Shown here: positions 11,080 to 22,710 of the stretch, one piece after another | Layout: every line of letters starts with the position of its first letter | How positions within the stretch are numbered: the first letter of the stretch is position 1 | Origin: Fasciola hepatica | Lineage: Eukaryota > Platyhelminthes > Trematoda > Plagiorchiida > Fasciolidae | Reading direction: 5' to 3' | DNA: 64,000 bases | Assembly: GCA_948099385.1 (NCBI GenBank) | Contig: CANUEZ040000184.1 | Span: 310,001-374,000 of the forward strand | Position numbers and translations under genes: made by a program | Notes under the pieces: generated by a model | The model's input: the letters and a program-made list of their open reading frames with translations, nothing else | Databases searched by the model: none | Told to the model about the DNA's origin: nothing

Positions 11080-13440
11080 GGTGAAAATAAACGGTGTCTG
11101 CGGGATACTTTGGTCAATGTGCATGACGGCCAGTATATGTTATGCGCGGCATCTTGGCTGCTACCGGCTGTGCTGTTTGAGTTGTGGGGTTGTATCAACC
11201 GTGATGGATGACGGAAGTGTTGGAGCACTATCATGGCTTGGTATCTCCCTCTCTAGACTGTCATCAAGGTGCGCAATCTTAAGACGACTAATAGATATAC
11301 TTTGGAGTTTGTCGTTTCGAGCAAGGAGGTGAACTCGATGGTGTCGCTCGAGCACCCTGAAAGGACCTTCTTAAGGATGCTTTAGAGATGTTCTAACGCT
11401 GTCCACACGTAAAAAGACAAAGGCATAAGTGGACAGTCCTGGTGGAATGTAGGCGGCGAGTGCATTTAGAAACGGCGTATCTGTTTAGCTAACGGTTGAG
11501 CATATGAAACGCAACCGTCGCCACTTACGCAACCCGTAGTAATCCCCGGGTAGCAGGAGGGTCTGACCAAAAACTAACTCAGCAGCTAACGAGTCAATAT
11601 CAAGTTTATAGGCGGAACGCAGACGTAAGAGAACGGTTGGAAAAGCTTGTATCCAATTAGAGCTTCCGAATGCTGTGAGGGAAGCTTTGCGCTGCCGATG
11701 GAAAGGCTCTACCATACTACTGGCTACTAAGTGACAAGCCGTCCTATGAGAACCGTGAAAGTCTAACATACGCAGCATATCTTCAAATAGGAGTGACTCG
11801 AATTGCGCGTCACTATCAGTAGTTGTCGCAGCAGAGCAACCATACGACGAAACCCAGCATCCCATAGAGGAGGTTGTCACTGTTTATGTTTTTACACTGG
11901 GGATGGGAACAGCCTCTGGCCAACGAATGAAACGGTCGGCCATGGTGAGAAGATTTCAAGAACCTTTACGGAGACTGAGAGGATCAACGATATCAATATG
12001 TACCTGAGAAAACCATGAGGTAACATCTGGGAAGTGGCCTAACAGAGCTGTCACATGTGTTTTTACCTTGGGTCGTTGACAGTGAACGCAGGAAGGGTGC
12101 AATAGCCTACTTATTTTTCCATACTCTGCCAGACGTATTTATACGCAACTAGCTTGGTGGCGAATCTCGTGTCAGGATGGGTGAGATAATGTTAGGCGTC
12201 GAAAACTCTATGGTGCCAAGACGTGGTAAAGATGGGGCGCGAATGTGGCATAGTTGTGCCGCATTATCAAGCCTAAAGAAGTGGTTAGTGAAGATTTCAA
12301 AGGTTACGCGATCTGGCTGGAATCCGTAAAATCCAATTTCGCTCGTTGAGTTGCAGTCAAGGCCTCAAAGTCTAGAAATAGCACTCACAAAAATGAGTAT
12401 TGACCATAGCGCTATCCATGCCAATGTAGCGGCACTTCTCGTTAGCTTTGAGCACTAAACCAGAAACATGACGAATATCACCGGAAAACAGTGCAACGAA
12501 GTTTAAGTGGCGCAAATCACGTAGTAAGTGTTTTTCGGCTCAGCTGTGAAAAGCACACGTTACTGACTTGTGATCAGTGAAGATGATTTGTCGATCTTCG
12601 AGGATACGTTGGAAGAGCGTAACAGTACTGTAAACAGCAAGCAGTTGCCGACTAAAATCAGAATACCTAGTTTCGGTTGATAGAATAAAATGAACGAACA
12701 AGGCCACTGCTGGAGCACGTCGCCTGTCGCTGGGCATCAGCGTCGTAATGTACGAGTAAACTAGTAGAAGCCGATGCATCTTTTACTGCATTGAAGGCGG
12801 TTTTACCATCCTCGGGCATCCCACGGGGCCATTCTTAGCACATCTAAGTAAACCTGTCAAAGGCTGAATCAGGTGAACGTAGTTCCGAAAGAAAAGACGA
12901 TAGCAACTTACCATCCGGTTGAAATGACGAATGGCGTCTAGTAGAAAAGTTGCAAACTGCTTGTAACTTTTTTCTGAGGGCCTAATGCCACTTTCCTCAA
13001 ACATGTGGCCTTAAACCTCGACTGAATCTTGACCAAAATATCACTGACCGTGTTGACGGTTATTCCATGTGCGGCTAAGGGCTTAACAACTGACAAAGAT
13101 GTGCTCCTTCCGATTCGGTGATTACTGGCAAGTCACCTATGAAGGCGAAAACAAAATCTCGACATCTGGTAATCTGGTCAGTTAAACGCTGAAAGGTTTG
13201 TGCAGTGTTGTGCAAACCAAATGACATTCGTAGAGATTAGAAGAGACCAAAGATTGTTACCGCTGTCACAGGAATATCCTCATCTGCTTTGGGAATCTGG
13301 CAGTAGGCACGTATTAGATCTATTCTGAGAAAACACGAGCACCGTTGAGATTGATCGTGATACCCTGAATATGTGGGATGCGATACCGTGGTGATTTAGC
13401 AAGCATTACACGATAAACGGCTGGGCGCAACTTCGTGACC
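11080..13440 (-). pseudogene. CsRn1-clade gypsy pol remnant, family E (-)
   Basis: A degenerate pol read from high to low coordinates. RT lies at about 13400-13030: RYRIPHIQGITINLNGA, then MSFGLHNTAQTF, and FIGD where YxDD is expected, so the catalytic motif is mutated. The RT connection is at 13004-12783 and RNase H at 12779-12540 (FSRQLLAVYSTV, then IIFTDHKSVTCAF). The integrase core end is at 11880-11485 (LDIDSLAAELVFGQTLLLPG). The integrase C-terminus is at 11355-11161 (LERHHRVHLLARNDKLQSIS, then SRLKIAHLDDS). The AAELV-G-LPG and SRLK-A-DDS signatures match element C. Multiple frameshifts make it inactive. No LTR was found at either end. Confidence 0.7.
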
Positions 13441-13893
13441 ACTTACGTCGAGGAGTGCTGGCCTGTTCTGTGGCAGTCCCCTATTTCTATAGAGATGACT
13501 CTTCTGGGTTCGAACCACCTCAGTTTATTAGCACAAAAACGACAGTTTATATACGATGCATGGTGGTCATAGCCAAATCCTGGCCCGCAAACCTATTGGT
13601 CCATTTGCTATTCACAACCAACTCCCCTGCGTGGTTAGCCTGGTTCCAGACCAAATTGTTTGATTCGGTTCAGAGGACAGTTAGCATTTGATTGGCCCTT
13701 CGGCCCGATTCGTTTACCCCAATCTTGTCCTCCATTCAGAACAGGCGAAGACGTGTTGGCTGCACGCCGAACCAACGTGCGGTCTGTCAAACGAACCAGG
13801 CCGTTCATTGGCAATATGACAGCCCATTTCCTCACACGCTCAGTCAGGTGCGCCGGGAACAGCCACAAGAAGTTGATGTGGTTGGTTAGCATT
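13441..13893. other. Unassigned stretch between remnants
   Basis: No gene recognised. Part of it (13720-13800) weakly resembles 9270-9330, so it may be an old repeat. Overlapping open frames on both strands at 13635-13914 are uninterrupted but show no familiar motif. Confidence 0.35.
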
Positions 13894-14250
13894 GTTGCGT
13901 CCCGAATTCAGTAATCAGGAGAAAGGCACGTTTGTACGGAAGAACGTGTGTTCAGTGGCAATGTACGGAAAGTGCAGGTACAGGCAAGCAAGTGAAAACG
14001 CACACACGTGTGCAAGTGCGTAAGTCAGTAGTGTAATCGAATGCATAAGACGACTGTACAATTGGATTAAGTTGTGCAAGGTCGTGCAGCGTGCTAAAAT
14101 CTAATTGGTCAGCGCCGCCCGGGACGAAGCATGGCAAACGTCAACTTTGTCCGTGTACATACGAATGCAGGCATGTGACCATGGCTGCACGGGATTCAGA
14201 TCAAGCGTGCGTGTGTGTGTGAGCACATGATTGTACCGGACGAACACAAC
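13894..14250 (+). mobile_element. R1 terminal-inverted-repeat element, copy 2 (+)
   Basis: About 357 bp, from GTTGCGTCCCG to GGACGAACACAAC. The ends are imperfect terminal inverted repeats (GTTGTGTTCG type). Its interior is rich in CACACGTG/GTGTGTG words and matches the copies at 10555, 38074 and 39649. It is non-coding. Flanking bases show only partial duplication (AGCA on both sides), so the target-duplication length is not established. Confidence 0.6.
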
Positions 14251-14254
14251 AAGC

Positions 14255-14430
14255 AAATGATCTACCAATTATTTCTTTTGATATAAAGAAATTATACAAA
14301 TCAATTCCGCATTGAAATCAACGTACAGTCCCGCTATCTTGGTAATCTTATTATTTTGGTTTGCGTAGTTCTGAGTTGGAGTGATTTCAATACGCTTTCT
14401 CAGTCTGAACATTGCGAACAGTACGATTAT
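14255..14430 (+). repeat. Diverged family A LTR 3' part (+)
   Basis: Reads ATCTACCAATTATTTC, then GCGTAGTTCTGAGTTGG, TTTCAATACGC, and ends GATTATTTAC. This is collinear with the end of the family A LTR at 30380-30460 (reverse strand) and of the solo LTR at 48.2-48.4 kb. It lies directly after the R1 copy, which may have inserted into it. Confidence 0.55.
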
Positions 14431-16187
14431 TTACCTGGAACAGTAGCGTTATTGAGGGTTCTATAATCTTCACACGGCCGCCAGTACCCAAGTTGCTACA
14501 AGTTCCCAGTATCAGATTGCATACCAGATTCTGAACTATGCATCCATACACTGGAACATTATCTTCTGCCATTTTCGGCTCAATGCCCCCAACCAGCTGC
14601 CATCTTCCAACATGATAATAGAACCGTTCGCAACTCATATGATATCAAAAGTTGGATATTGCTTTTTGATCAAGATCATGACGTGGCCGACCCAACGTTC
14701 TGATCTCAATTCAATCGTGAATGTCTGGAAAACTCTTGCTCCTCGAATATACAGAGATGCCAAGGTTTAGGTATGGACAACTGAACTCGTGACCATATTA
14801 CAAAGGGAAATGAGTACTGGCGTTCAAGATGTGAATCACTCTTACTACCGTGACTGCGTATCGAGGTCCTCGGAAGAAGATATTGAACCACGGGATTTTA
14901 GGGTAATTAGACTGAGCCAAGTGCTCGGAGGCTGAATGCTTTGTTCGCGGATGGTTTTCATATTTTAAACAAATTTTTTGCTTCAATACAAACCATCGAC
15001 TACAACCCGATATCCTGGCACAGAATAGAAGACATTTTGGTGCGGGGTGTTTCTCTATCACTAACATTTGATAGGCTTTGAAACACCTTATCTGCGAACC
15101 CCGGTTCATTAAACTGATCATCTAAGGTTTGTGTGCTACGTTAGGTTAGGCTGGATGCTAAGTGTATTTAATCCAACCTACAGTTGTGTAATGCACCTAG
15201 CAGCATGACTTGGAGTGAGCGTTAGCTGTAGCGCAAGGTAGTCACGTTGCAGTCAGTCGCACGCAAACAGCTAGACAACATTTCCAAAGCTAATTGGTCT
15301 GAACGGTAACTGTCAAACCGTACATGACAACCGTTGACTCCGTACACGAGTGCTTTTCCACCGATCGACAAAGGAGTCGATCGCTCAGTAGTGCACACAT
15401 GGTTGTAGGCACGTGATATTCCGAGCCAGACAAGTATGTTACTGCAAAATTAAAGCAACGGTGCTGTCTGACTGAGGCCTATGGGGTACTGTGATGGTTG
15501 ACCGGAACTGTCATACGTTGGTTGTACGGCGGTTCCATTTTGTCTGGTATTTTTAACTGTAGATGATTAGGTACAAAGTAACCGGTGATTTGTTGGCGTT
15601 AAAGTGGACTGCCTTTTGTATAGATTTCTCATGATCAGTCCTAGTACGCCAATGGCTGAATTTTTTTGGCACACAGGTTGGGGTTCACACTTCAGAGTGA
15701 TGCAACATTATCAAACTGGATAATCTCGTTTTACTGGTCGAAAATCAGCCATATGACTGAATCCATTTCTACCGCATTGATACAGTGAAGTAAATGTCTG
15801 ACTATTACAAATGTTGATCAGTGTCACCAACGTAACTACCCTTCACAGCTACGCGAAAATTGGTTTAAGTAGTGCGTTCACTTGTATGCATTATTACGAG
15901 TGGAAATGGAAGTTTCCATCTCATCCTAATTACGTTAGGGTCTGCTGCCTAACACCAGCTTGCACTGCATTTTTGGATTTGTTTAGTTGCTAGACAAACT
16001 GACTAGTTCCCCTATCCCACCCGTTTCGTTTCGTCTGATATTCGGTGCTTCGCATAAACGCGTTAGCTCTTCCTCGAAAAGACAACGACTTCTCTTGCTC
16101 GGGGAGTGCCGTCAGGCTAGGAAGTTCTTCGTAGAGAATTCGTAGCAGAACCCTAGAGAAACAACAGCAGAAAGTGAGCTAATAGTC
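14431..16187. other. Unassigned stretch, no gene seen
   Basis: No recognised gene. A 107-codon minus-strand frame (15121-14798) with scattered Cys and aromatic residues has no family signature I can name. 15170-15460 has R1-like words (CTAATTGGTCTG) and may be an old R1 copy. Confidence 0.3.
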
Positions 16188-16247
16188 CACACACACACAC
16201 ACACACACTCACGCACATCACACGCACACGCACACACACACGCGCGC
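16188..16247. repeat. CA-rich microsatellite
   Basis: A pure (CA)n run at the start, then interrupted CACG/CACA variants. It is a simple-sequence repeat with no associated gene. Confidence 0.9.
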
Positions 16248-16779
16248 CCAGCAGGACAACAACCGTACTTTCCGCACTCTTCACCTTTCCGTTCAGTTCA
16301 GGCTCAAGGGATCTAAAGTGCGGAGTTGTCTATGGAATAGTGCTCGTACCAAATCACAGACTCATTTATGTTTTTGGTTTGTAAATGAATGGCGTAAAAC
16401 AAGTGGGTTCACCAAACGGAGTCAATCCAATTCTTTTGACTGCGTTGTTCAAACAGCTCCCGGGACAAAACTGTGAATAGTTTCTCCAGAGGAGCAAAAG
16501 CTGTCAGTATTGCTCGGATAGCCAATGCTTTAGGACAAAATAGGGATTGGTGTAGATTCGTTGACCTTTTGGCTAAGATTAAATTTGACAAGCCCAAGAA
16601 TCGGCTGGAAAATCTAATCTATCATTATTACACATATCTTTCCGCAATGGACTAGATTCCGTTACGGATAATTTGACATGCTTCATTTGGCGGGACTATG
16701 CGCTATTCGAAATAGGACGCATCAAAATGGCTCCAAACCAGGACTACGTACGTCAAGTTATTATGAAAACCAAGACTGT
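16248..16779. other. Unassigned stretch, no gene seen
   Basis: Overlapping sense and antisense frames of about 60 codons exist at 16409-16655, but neither shows a known motif. I make no gene call. Confidence 0.35.
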
Positions 16780-17113
16780 GGAATCGCATGGTGTGTTTGT
16801 TCTGAAAGCACTTGTCAGTATTGGTAGGCTCAAGTGGGCTCCTCTGTAAATTTTGGTCGGCCAATCACTACCAACCTTCGTCGTACACGGTCGCGTTACC
16901 TCTGATTAGCTGAGGTTTATCACTGTTCGTAGCCACGAGGCTGTACCGCATGAGGTCACATGAACTGCACATCGAACCACTACAGCCTTCATCTCAAGAG
17001 TTCGTTGTTTATTTGACTTGCCTGTAGTACTAATCTTCAAACTTGAACTGGCTGATTTAATTGGGTTCTTTTCGGCGGTAATCTCCACTGGCGGAACACG
17101 TGAACAATCGACC
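16780..17113 (-). repeat. Family A-like 3' end (LTR plus adjacent sequence), broken by element G
   Basis: Minus-strand LTR-like sequence (16780-16975: GGCCAATCACTACC, TTCGTAGCCACGAGGCTGTACC) is followed by the segment next to a family A 3' LTR (TTCATCTCAAGAGTTCG, GACTTGCCTGTAGT). The same order occurs at 21241-21370 and 7220-7400. It ends abruptly where element G begins, so G probably inserted into this older copy. Confidence 0.5.
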
Positions 17114-17525
17114 TGACAGTGACCTCGATCACGCTGAGAAAATGACCTTTTTCTGGACACCATTTCGGATTTATTTTCTCTACGATCCTTTCTGAAGCTT
17201 GGTTTTGACCTCACTGTTTTGTTCTGTTGCGTACTATTAACTGAACTGACTTTTCCGAGGCTTCTGTCGACCTCATTTTTAAATCACTTTTACTCTCGGT
17301 TCTTCGCCGACTGTATACGTTCGAAGTTCGATCTCTGCTTCGCCGCTGCGTTCGTTTGCTTTCCGTGTATTTCTTTTATCGGTATTGTTTCGGTGCCGCG
17401 ATATATGGAATAAACTTCCGCACCTGTCCACCGACTTGTATCTTCTCTATTCATTCGACAGAGGGGATTTTGTTGGTATTTTGCCGTGAGACCTGTTCAT
17501 AAGTCGCACTCGAAAGTCCTCTACG
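17114..17525 (+). repeat. 5' LTR of element G
   Basis: 412 bp, the same length as the LTRs of element C and alignable throughout: GTGACCTCGATC near the start, TTTTCCGAGG, then GTGTATTTC and TTGTTTCGGTGCCGCGATAT. It is considerably diverged. It is followed by TGGCAAGCCCC (17527), the decayed primer binding site. Confidence 0.8.
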
Positions 17526-17662
17526 TTGGCAAGCCCCAACTTTTCTGGAACTTTCGCCAGCCCGATGAGTCTATGAATTTTGCTGTTTCACGTCCTCCTT
17601 TTGTCGCGCGATATACATTTTTTACGATATATTGTCGTAACTTAGCGATATCTGAGGATGAG

Positions 17663-18440
17663 ATGTACCTGGACACAGACCTTACGTTATCGGCCTTTAC
17701 CTTCAAACCCGTGGCGTTTATCCCCCACGACCCCAGCTTTAGAGCCGCAGTTCGAAGCACGTAGGATCCTCGGCCAGCGCCAAAGATTTTCCTACGCCTT
17801 GCAGGCAGTCCCTGATGATGTCATCTCCTCAGTTAGGGACTCGGTCTTAAATCGACCTCAGGAGCAGCCGTATGATAGGCCTAAGGTGACCATCCTCAAG
17901 CATTTTCTACTCTCCCGGGAGGAGCGCTTGGGTCAGATACTGGCACGACACCCTATCGGGGATACAAAACCCAGCCACCACCTAGCTCACCTCCGGTCCT
18001 TGGCAGGATCCGTCGACAGGAATTCAGATATAGTTAGGGTATTATGGTTGGATTCATTGCACTTTCATGTCCGCACCACCGTTACTAATCTCCTCCAGAA
18101 TTCGTCCTTGGAACGAGCAGCCTTCGTGGCTGACAAGACCGTCGCCCGTGTCGGCAGTGGGAGTAACCCCCTCATTTGCCACGAAACCGCGCAATCGTCG
18201 GAATGTTGACCTGGATGAATCGCCGGAGTGTCCTCGGCACTCTCGATCCATCCAGCGTCGACTGTCTTATGAAGACAGAGTGAAAGTAACCACCCTTCGC
18301 ATTAGCTCTCGTAAGCCACAATACGGATGGGCACCCTCCACTGTCCACGTCCACCGTGAATCAGCCTCACATGGGTCTACGAAACATGAAAAACTTACCA
18401 GCAGTTTTGTTCATCCCACCGCGTTTTCGAACTAGCCGCC
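17663..18440 (+). pseudogene. Element G gag remnant
   Basis: Matches element C Gag across its length: [17 protein letters not shown] at the start, then [43 protein letters not shown] and SLERAAFVADKTVARVGSG. The ATG used by C is ATA here, so the normal start is lost, and frameshifts occur near 17745 and 18180. The C-terminal C-H-C-C zinc motif is decayed (FVHPTAF). Not functional. Confidence 0.8.
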
Positions 18441-21006
18441 CGTGGATGGCGACAGTCTTGTTCGTACGTAGTGGAAAATGCCACTGCCAACGAGTAGAAG
18501 CAACCGCGCTCACCAACAGTCAGTCTCAATTCGGCCGTTCGTTTTATGTGCATGATTCGTGCACTAACGCTAGGTTCCTCGTTGATACTGGGGCTCAAGT
18601 CTCTGTCTTACCGGTCGGTAAACACAAGCCACGAGCTTTCTTGCTTCAGCTGTCCTCGGCGAATGGTTTCTCCATTCCAATCTACGACACGAAATAGCTT
18701 GTGGTCAATCTGGGATCACAACGACGCCATCTATGGACGTTCGTCTTTGCGAATGTTCCCACAGGCATACTGGGAATCGATTTTCTGCAGCTTTATGAAT
18801 TACTTGTTGATTCACGTAGGCTGCAGCTTATCAATTATTTGTCGGACATCAAATTTGCGGATCCCCCAGCTCGAGCAGATGCACACTGAATCACAGGTTT
18901 GTTTCCCAACATCCCTAATGATTTTCATTCTTTACTCATCAAATTCCCCACTTTGACCAAGCCATTTGAAGAGATGGATACAGTGACCGATCTTGTGGCA
19001 CACCACTTTGTCACTAACGTACCACCTATTCACAGTACGACCTGGCCGACTGGTATCGGCCCTACACTGGCCTTCACCGGACGTGAATTTGATACTACTT
19101 TCTGGAGATACTGTTCGTCCTTCTCACCGTTAATGAGCCTCACCTCTACCTTTGGTTCTCAAAGAAGATGGCATTAGCTGACGGCCAAGTGGTGACTATT
19201 GGGCACTAAATTCGGTTACCCGCTACGATAGTTATCCGATACCCCACATACACGACATCAAGCCGTCACTTCCTAGCACGGCTGTTTTTCATAAGGTCAG
19301 TTTGGTACGAGCTCATCACCAGGTCCTAGTCGCCACTGAAGATGTCGAGAAATATGCTGTCACGACTAATTTTGGTCTGTTTGAGTTCCTACGTATGTCT
19401 TTTGGTTTGTGAAATATTGCTCAGACATTCCAGAGGTTTATCGATGGTGTTACACTAGACTTGGAATTTGTTCACGTTTATATCGATGACTTGCTAGTCG
19501 TATCGTCGAGCGTAGATGAACATTTCCGACATTTGACTCTACCATTTCAACGTTAGTCCGAACATCGAATGGTAGTCATTTCCAATAAATGTGAATTTGA
19601 TAAAGCGGAACCTGTGTTCCTCGGTCACAAGATCATTGGAGAAGGTATTAGACCTTAAGAGGATAAAGTACGTGTCATTGTAGATTACGCCGTGCCGTCT
19701 CTTACGGGTGCTTCAAGAGTAACGTCTTCGAATATTAAAGCTACATTAGCACAGACCATGCTCCTAACGCACCTATTTCCGTCCATCATGCACAGCATAG
19801 AGGTGGATGCATCTGACTTTGCCATCGGAGAGGTCCTACGACGGTTTGTTTCTGGGATTTGGCAACCACTAGAATTTTCCTCTAGAAGCTTTGGTCCCAC
19901 GGAACCGAAGTATAGTGCTTGTGGTCGCGAACTGCTGGCTGCGTATAATGTCGTTAAACATTACCTCCACACAGTCTAAGGCCGATATTTTATCCTTTTC
20001 ACCTACCACATGATTCTGGCGTATGGATTGCATTACAAAGTCTGAGCGTTACTCCTCACGAGAAGCCAGACATTCGGACTATGTTTCTGAGTTCACGACT
20101 GATCTATGACACGTTAAAGGTGAGTCGAACTTTTGCAGATGCTTTGTCGCTTATTCACTAAATGTTATTAAATCTCTTGTTTTAGACATCCCTGCCATGG
20201 CTGCGGTACAGGCGCTGGATGCTCTATGTATTGAAGCTGTTCTGTCATTGCCTCTACACTGTCACTCCGTATCTCTGGCCCCAGCGCAGAGACTATACTC
20301 TACGATATGTCTACTGGCCCACTTGATCAGTCGTGCCTTCATATTGGCCTCCCATGTTCGATACCCTACATGGACCTCCACATCTAGACATAGCAGTCAG
20401 TCTCTGACTGGTCATTGCACGATACGTCTGGCTGTCCATGAATAAAGATGTTCGTGTGTGGGCGCAACAATGTTTATAATATCAACGATCTAAAGTGCAA
20501 AGACGAGTAGCTTCGCCTATCGATACTTCCGCTATGCCTGATGCTCGCTTTGATCCTACTCGTGTAGAGACTGTGGGTCCATTGACCCCGTCACACTGGT
20601 ATACCTATTTATTAATGTGCATCGATAGATTTAGGAGGTGACCCGAAGCTTTTCTGATCCCTATCGTCATAGCCGACATCTGATAGAACGACGCATAGTA
20701 CTATACAGTTATCCTTCTATCATAACTACCAATCGAGGTCAAGAATTTGGGTCCGATCTATTCTCTTCTCTAACTCACATGCTGGATACGGAACGCATTT
20801 GGAAGGTTGCATACTATTCGGCATCAAACAGTTTAGTCAAGAGTTTCCATCACCAGCTTAAAGCGGTTCTTAGATCACACGAGAGTCCCGATTGGTACGA
20901 AACGTTACCGCTGGTTCGGCTTGGTATCAAGAAATGCTTCGAAGCAGATATCCAATGTTCCGCCGTAGAACTTGTCTACTGTACAAAATTACGACTGCTT
21001 GCGGAA
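18440..21006 (+). pseudogene. Element G pol remnant (PR-RT-RH-IN, truncated)
   Basis: Pieces in order: protease with [14 protein letters not shown] near 18577; RT with [13 protein letters not shown] near 19470-19510; RNase H with VDASDFAIGEVL near 19800 and CGRELLAAYNVVKHY near 19925; integrase from about 20500 with TTNRGQEFGSDLFSSLTHML and NSLVKSFHHQLK. The catalytic Asp of the TTDRG motif is Asn, and the Glu of the VERFH motif is Lys. The copy is therefore dead at several independent positions. It ends at LVYCTKLRLL, next to the family A LTR. Confidence 0.8.
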
Positions 21007-21305
21007 TAGTTATAATCACAATGAACTGTGCTGACATGACGTGCTGAAATTCCTCCCACCCAAAACTACGCGAACGGAAGTAGCAAGAATACCAAGGCTG
21101 CGAAATAGCACGTTAGTTGTATAGGAGGACAGGTCTTTACAAATGTTAAATTAGAGAAGATGGCTGATAGACTCGAAGATTACCTATTACGGAGAGCTTT
21201 TTCGTAATTGTATGCGGCGATCCTGATTGGTCGAGGCTCATCTGCGTGCGTAGCTACGAAGCTGTACCTGTTCGTATCCCCTGTGACAGCTGCTGAATCC
21301 CCACA
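21007..21305 (-). repeat. 3' LTR of element A
   Basis: About 299 bp. On the minus strand it starts TGTGGGGATTCAGCAGCTGTC and ends near GATTATAACTA. It matches the split 5' LTR and the solo LTRs in the palindrome: GAGCCTCGACCAATCAGGATCG, then AACTAACGTGCTATTTCGCAG. A small purine tract precedes it on the minus strand. Confidence 0.75.
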
Positions 21306-21318
21306 ACCTTCCCCTCTC
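21306..21318 (-). other. Polypurine tract of element A
   Basis: On the minus strand GAGAGGGGAAGGT lies immediately upstream of the 3' LTR start (TGTGGGG). This is the position and composition expected for plus-strand DNA priming in LTR retrotransposons. Confidence 0.65.
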
Positions 21319-21693
21319 AAGAGTTCCTCGTCAATTTGGCTCGCCTGTCGCTCTGGTCTTCGAGCCGGAACTATTGCTATGGCCCGGCGGCTGCGGCAGT
21401 CGTTTCGGTTGGCGGAATAGATGGATCACTTTTGTTTTGTAGTTTACGCATGTGTCATCGATAATCGCACGTGATCCATTCTAGTCCTCTTGGCCTGGCA
21501 CTCGCGTGCGCGATGCCTGTTTATCCCACGCTGTGGTTTGCTCCACTTTACCAATCACATGCTGTTAGGCGCACGTGTGACAGACATTGATTCTTTGTTC
21601 CTGTCCAGTTGACACATTATTTTGCTTGCGCTTGCCGGTGGATGATTCATTTGTTTGCCCGCTTGCCCATTTGCGTGCACGTTTACTGATACA

Positions 21694-22174
21694 CTAATAA
21701 ACGGATTTATTGGGCACCGTTTTCTCTGAATTCTGAACACAACAGCTGTCATCAACGCGGTCACCGTCTTGATCCTCGATCGTCTCAGCCGTGTGATCGG
21801 TTACATCGTCGGTTACCAGTTTGAAATGGATTTGGCTGAGGTGTCCCCGATGCATCGATTCATCATCCGGGTCCGTAATCTCCACTATAGATTGACCAAG
21901 TAGTCTGGTGATGATTCCGCGAGTTGGTCGAAGCTAGTTGCCAAGGTAGTATGTGACATCACTAGAATAAAGACACATCAGCGATGACCGTAGTTTTCTG
22001 AACTTGAAGAGAACAGCTGGAGTCTCCTTGGTCGTTGTATGCACTGCGTTTCTGTACTGCAACAAGAAATTGTTGAGTAACGCTTCCAAGTCGGACAACG
22101 TTCTCCGGTTGGCTGGTGTTTTTGCATTTTTCACCGAACACATCAAGTTATCCACTGCGCCGTAAGAACGCGGC
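21694..22174 (-). pseudogene. Element A integrase, C-terminal half
   Basis: Resumes right after insertion B with GAVDNLMCSVKNA, then LSDLEALLNNFLLQYRNAVH, TTTKETPAVLF and VTYYLGN. It ends with the tail MEITDPDDES, HRGHLSQIHF and DGDRVDDSC. This is the post-catalytic core plus C-terminal domain of a gypsy integrase. The segment at 21425-21693, between the stop and the 3' LTR region, has R1-like words (ACCAATCACATGC) and may carry another small insertion. Frameshifts separate the core from the tail. Confidence 0.75.
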
Positions 22175-22401
22175 TACAGTGATCAGCCGATCACACCCTG
22201 TCTATCACTTGTTTGACTGTACGTTTCGTGCACGTGGCAACCGCAAGCGCTACTTCCGACACACTTCCTCGGCACACGCCAGCGTGCGTTCTCTGTACTC
22301 AGACCCTGTGAGAATGCACGCGGTTGGAACTCCAAGGTCTTTTCTCACTGACTTCCTCGACAAACGCGATCGTAGAAGCTGAGGGAGTGTGCCTTTCAAT
22401 A
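22175..22401 (+). repeat. 5' LTR of element B
   Basis: 227 bp from TACAGTGATCAGCC to TTTCAATA. The initial TG is altered to TA relative to the 3' LTR. It is followed by the primer site. Confidence 0.85.
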
Positions 22402-22403
22402 AT

Positions 22404-22414
22404 TGGTGAGCCCG
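22404..22414 (+). other. Primer binding site of element B
   Basis: TGGTGAGCCCG starts three bases after the LTR, the same motif as in element C. TGG matches the complement of a tRNA CCA end, and TGGTGA-CCC is the pattern of tRNA-Trp primer sites. The tRNA identity is inferred. Confidence 0.6.
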
Positions 22415-22710
22415 TTCCATCTATAATTTTTGATTAATCCCACCGAAATGACCCAGCCAGGTCACGTCTACGGTAGTTTTTCCTTCCCTTCGTCGGCCAT
22501 TTATTCGGTCTAACATTAGTTAGATTTTTTTTAATCGCGTTTGTATATCCCCATTGGGTATTTTCAACTATGTACATCCTTTTTTTTCGATCATCATTAT
22601 TGTATCGGTCAGTTTTCATACCCATTGATTCCGAGATTTTGTATATCAGACGTTGCCAACAATTTTTGGAATTCCAGGCTTGTTCATTTCCATAGCGCAC
22701 ATTTTTCACA

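Larger units (their letters stand above)
17114..21006 (+). mobile_element. Element G: old CsRn1-clade gypsy retrotransposon, 3'-truncated
   Basis: A degenerate close relative of element C. It has a 5' LTR, a primer site, gag and most of pol in the same order and spacing, with many frameshifts and nonsense codons. Similarity stops at about 21006, inside the integrase, after LVYCTKLRLL. The last roughly 1.2 kb of the element body (compared with C) and its 3' LTR are absent. They do not reappear after 36333, where the minus-strand element that abuts it ends. Comparing G with C lets the nonsense changes in C be traced. Confidence 0.85.

Noticed and set aside
13495..13530. Second TGGGTTCGAACC B-box-like string
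   Set aside because: No cloverleaf can be drawn and no A box is seen at the right distance.
15170..15460. Fifth R1 copy
   Set aside because: Only scattered words match and termini are not recognisable.
16188..16247. CA/GT-rich tract as a regulatory element or Z-DNA control region
   Set aside because: It is an ordinary microsatellite with no gene nearby to regulate.
16409..16655. Overlapping sense and antisense frames as a small host gene
   Set aside because: No motif, signal peptide or splice-supported extension; the length is expected by chance.
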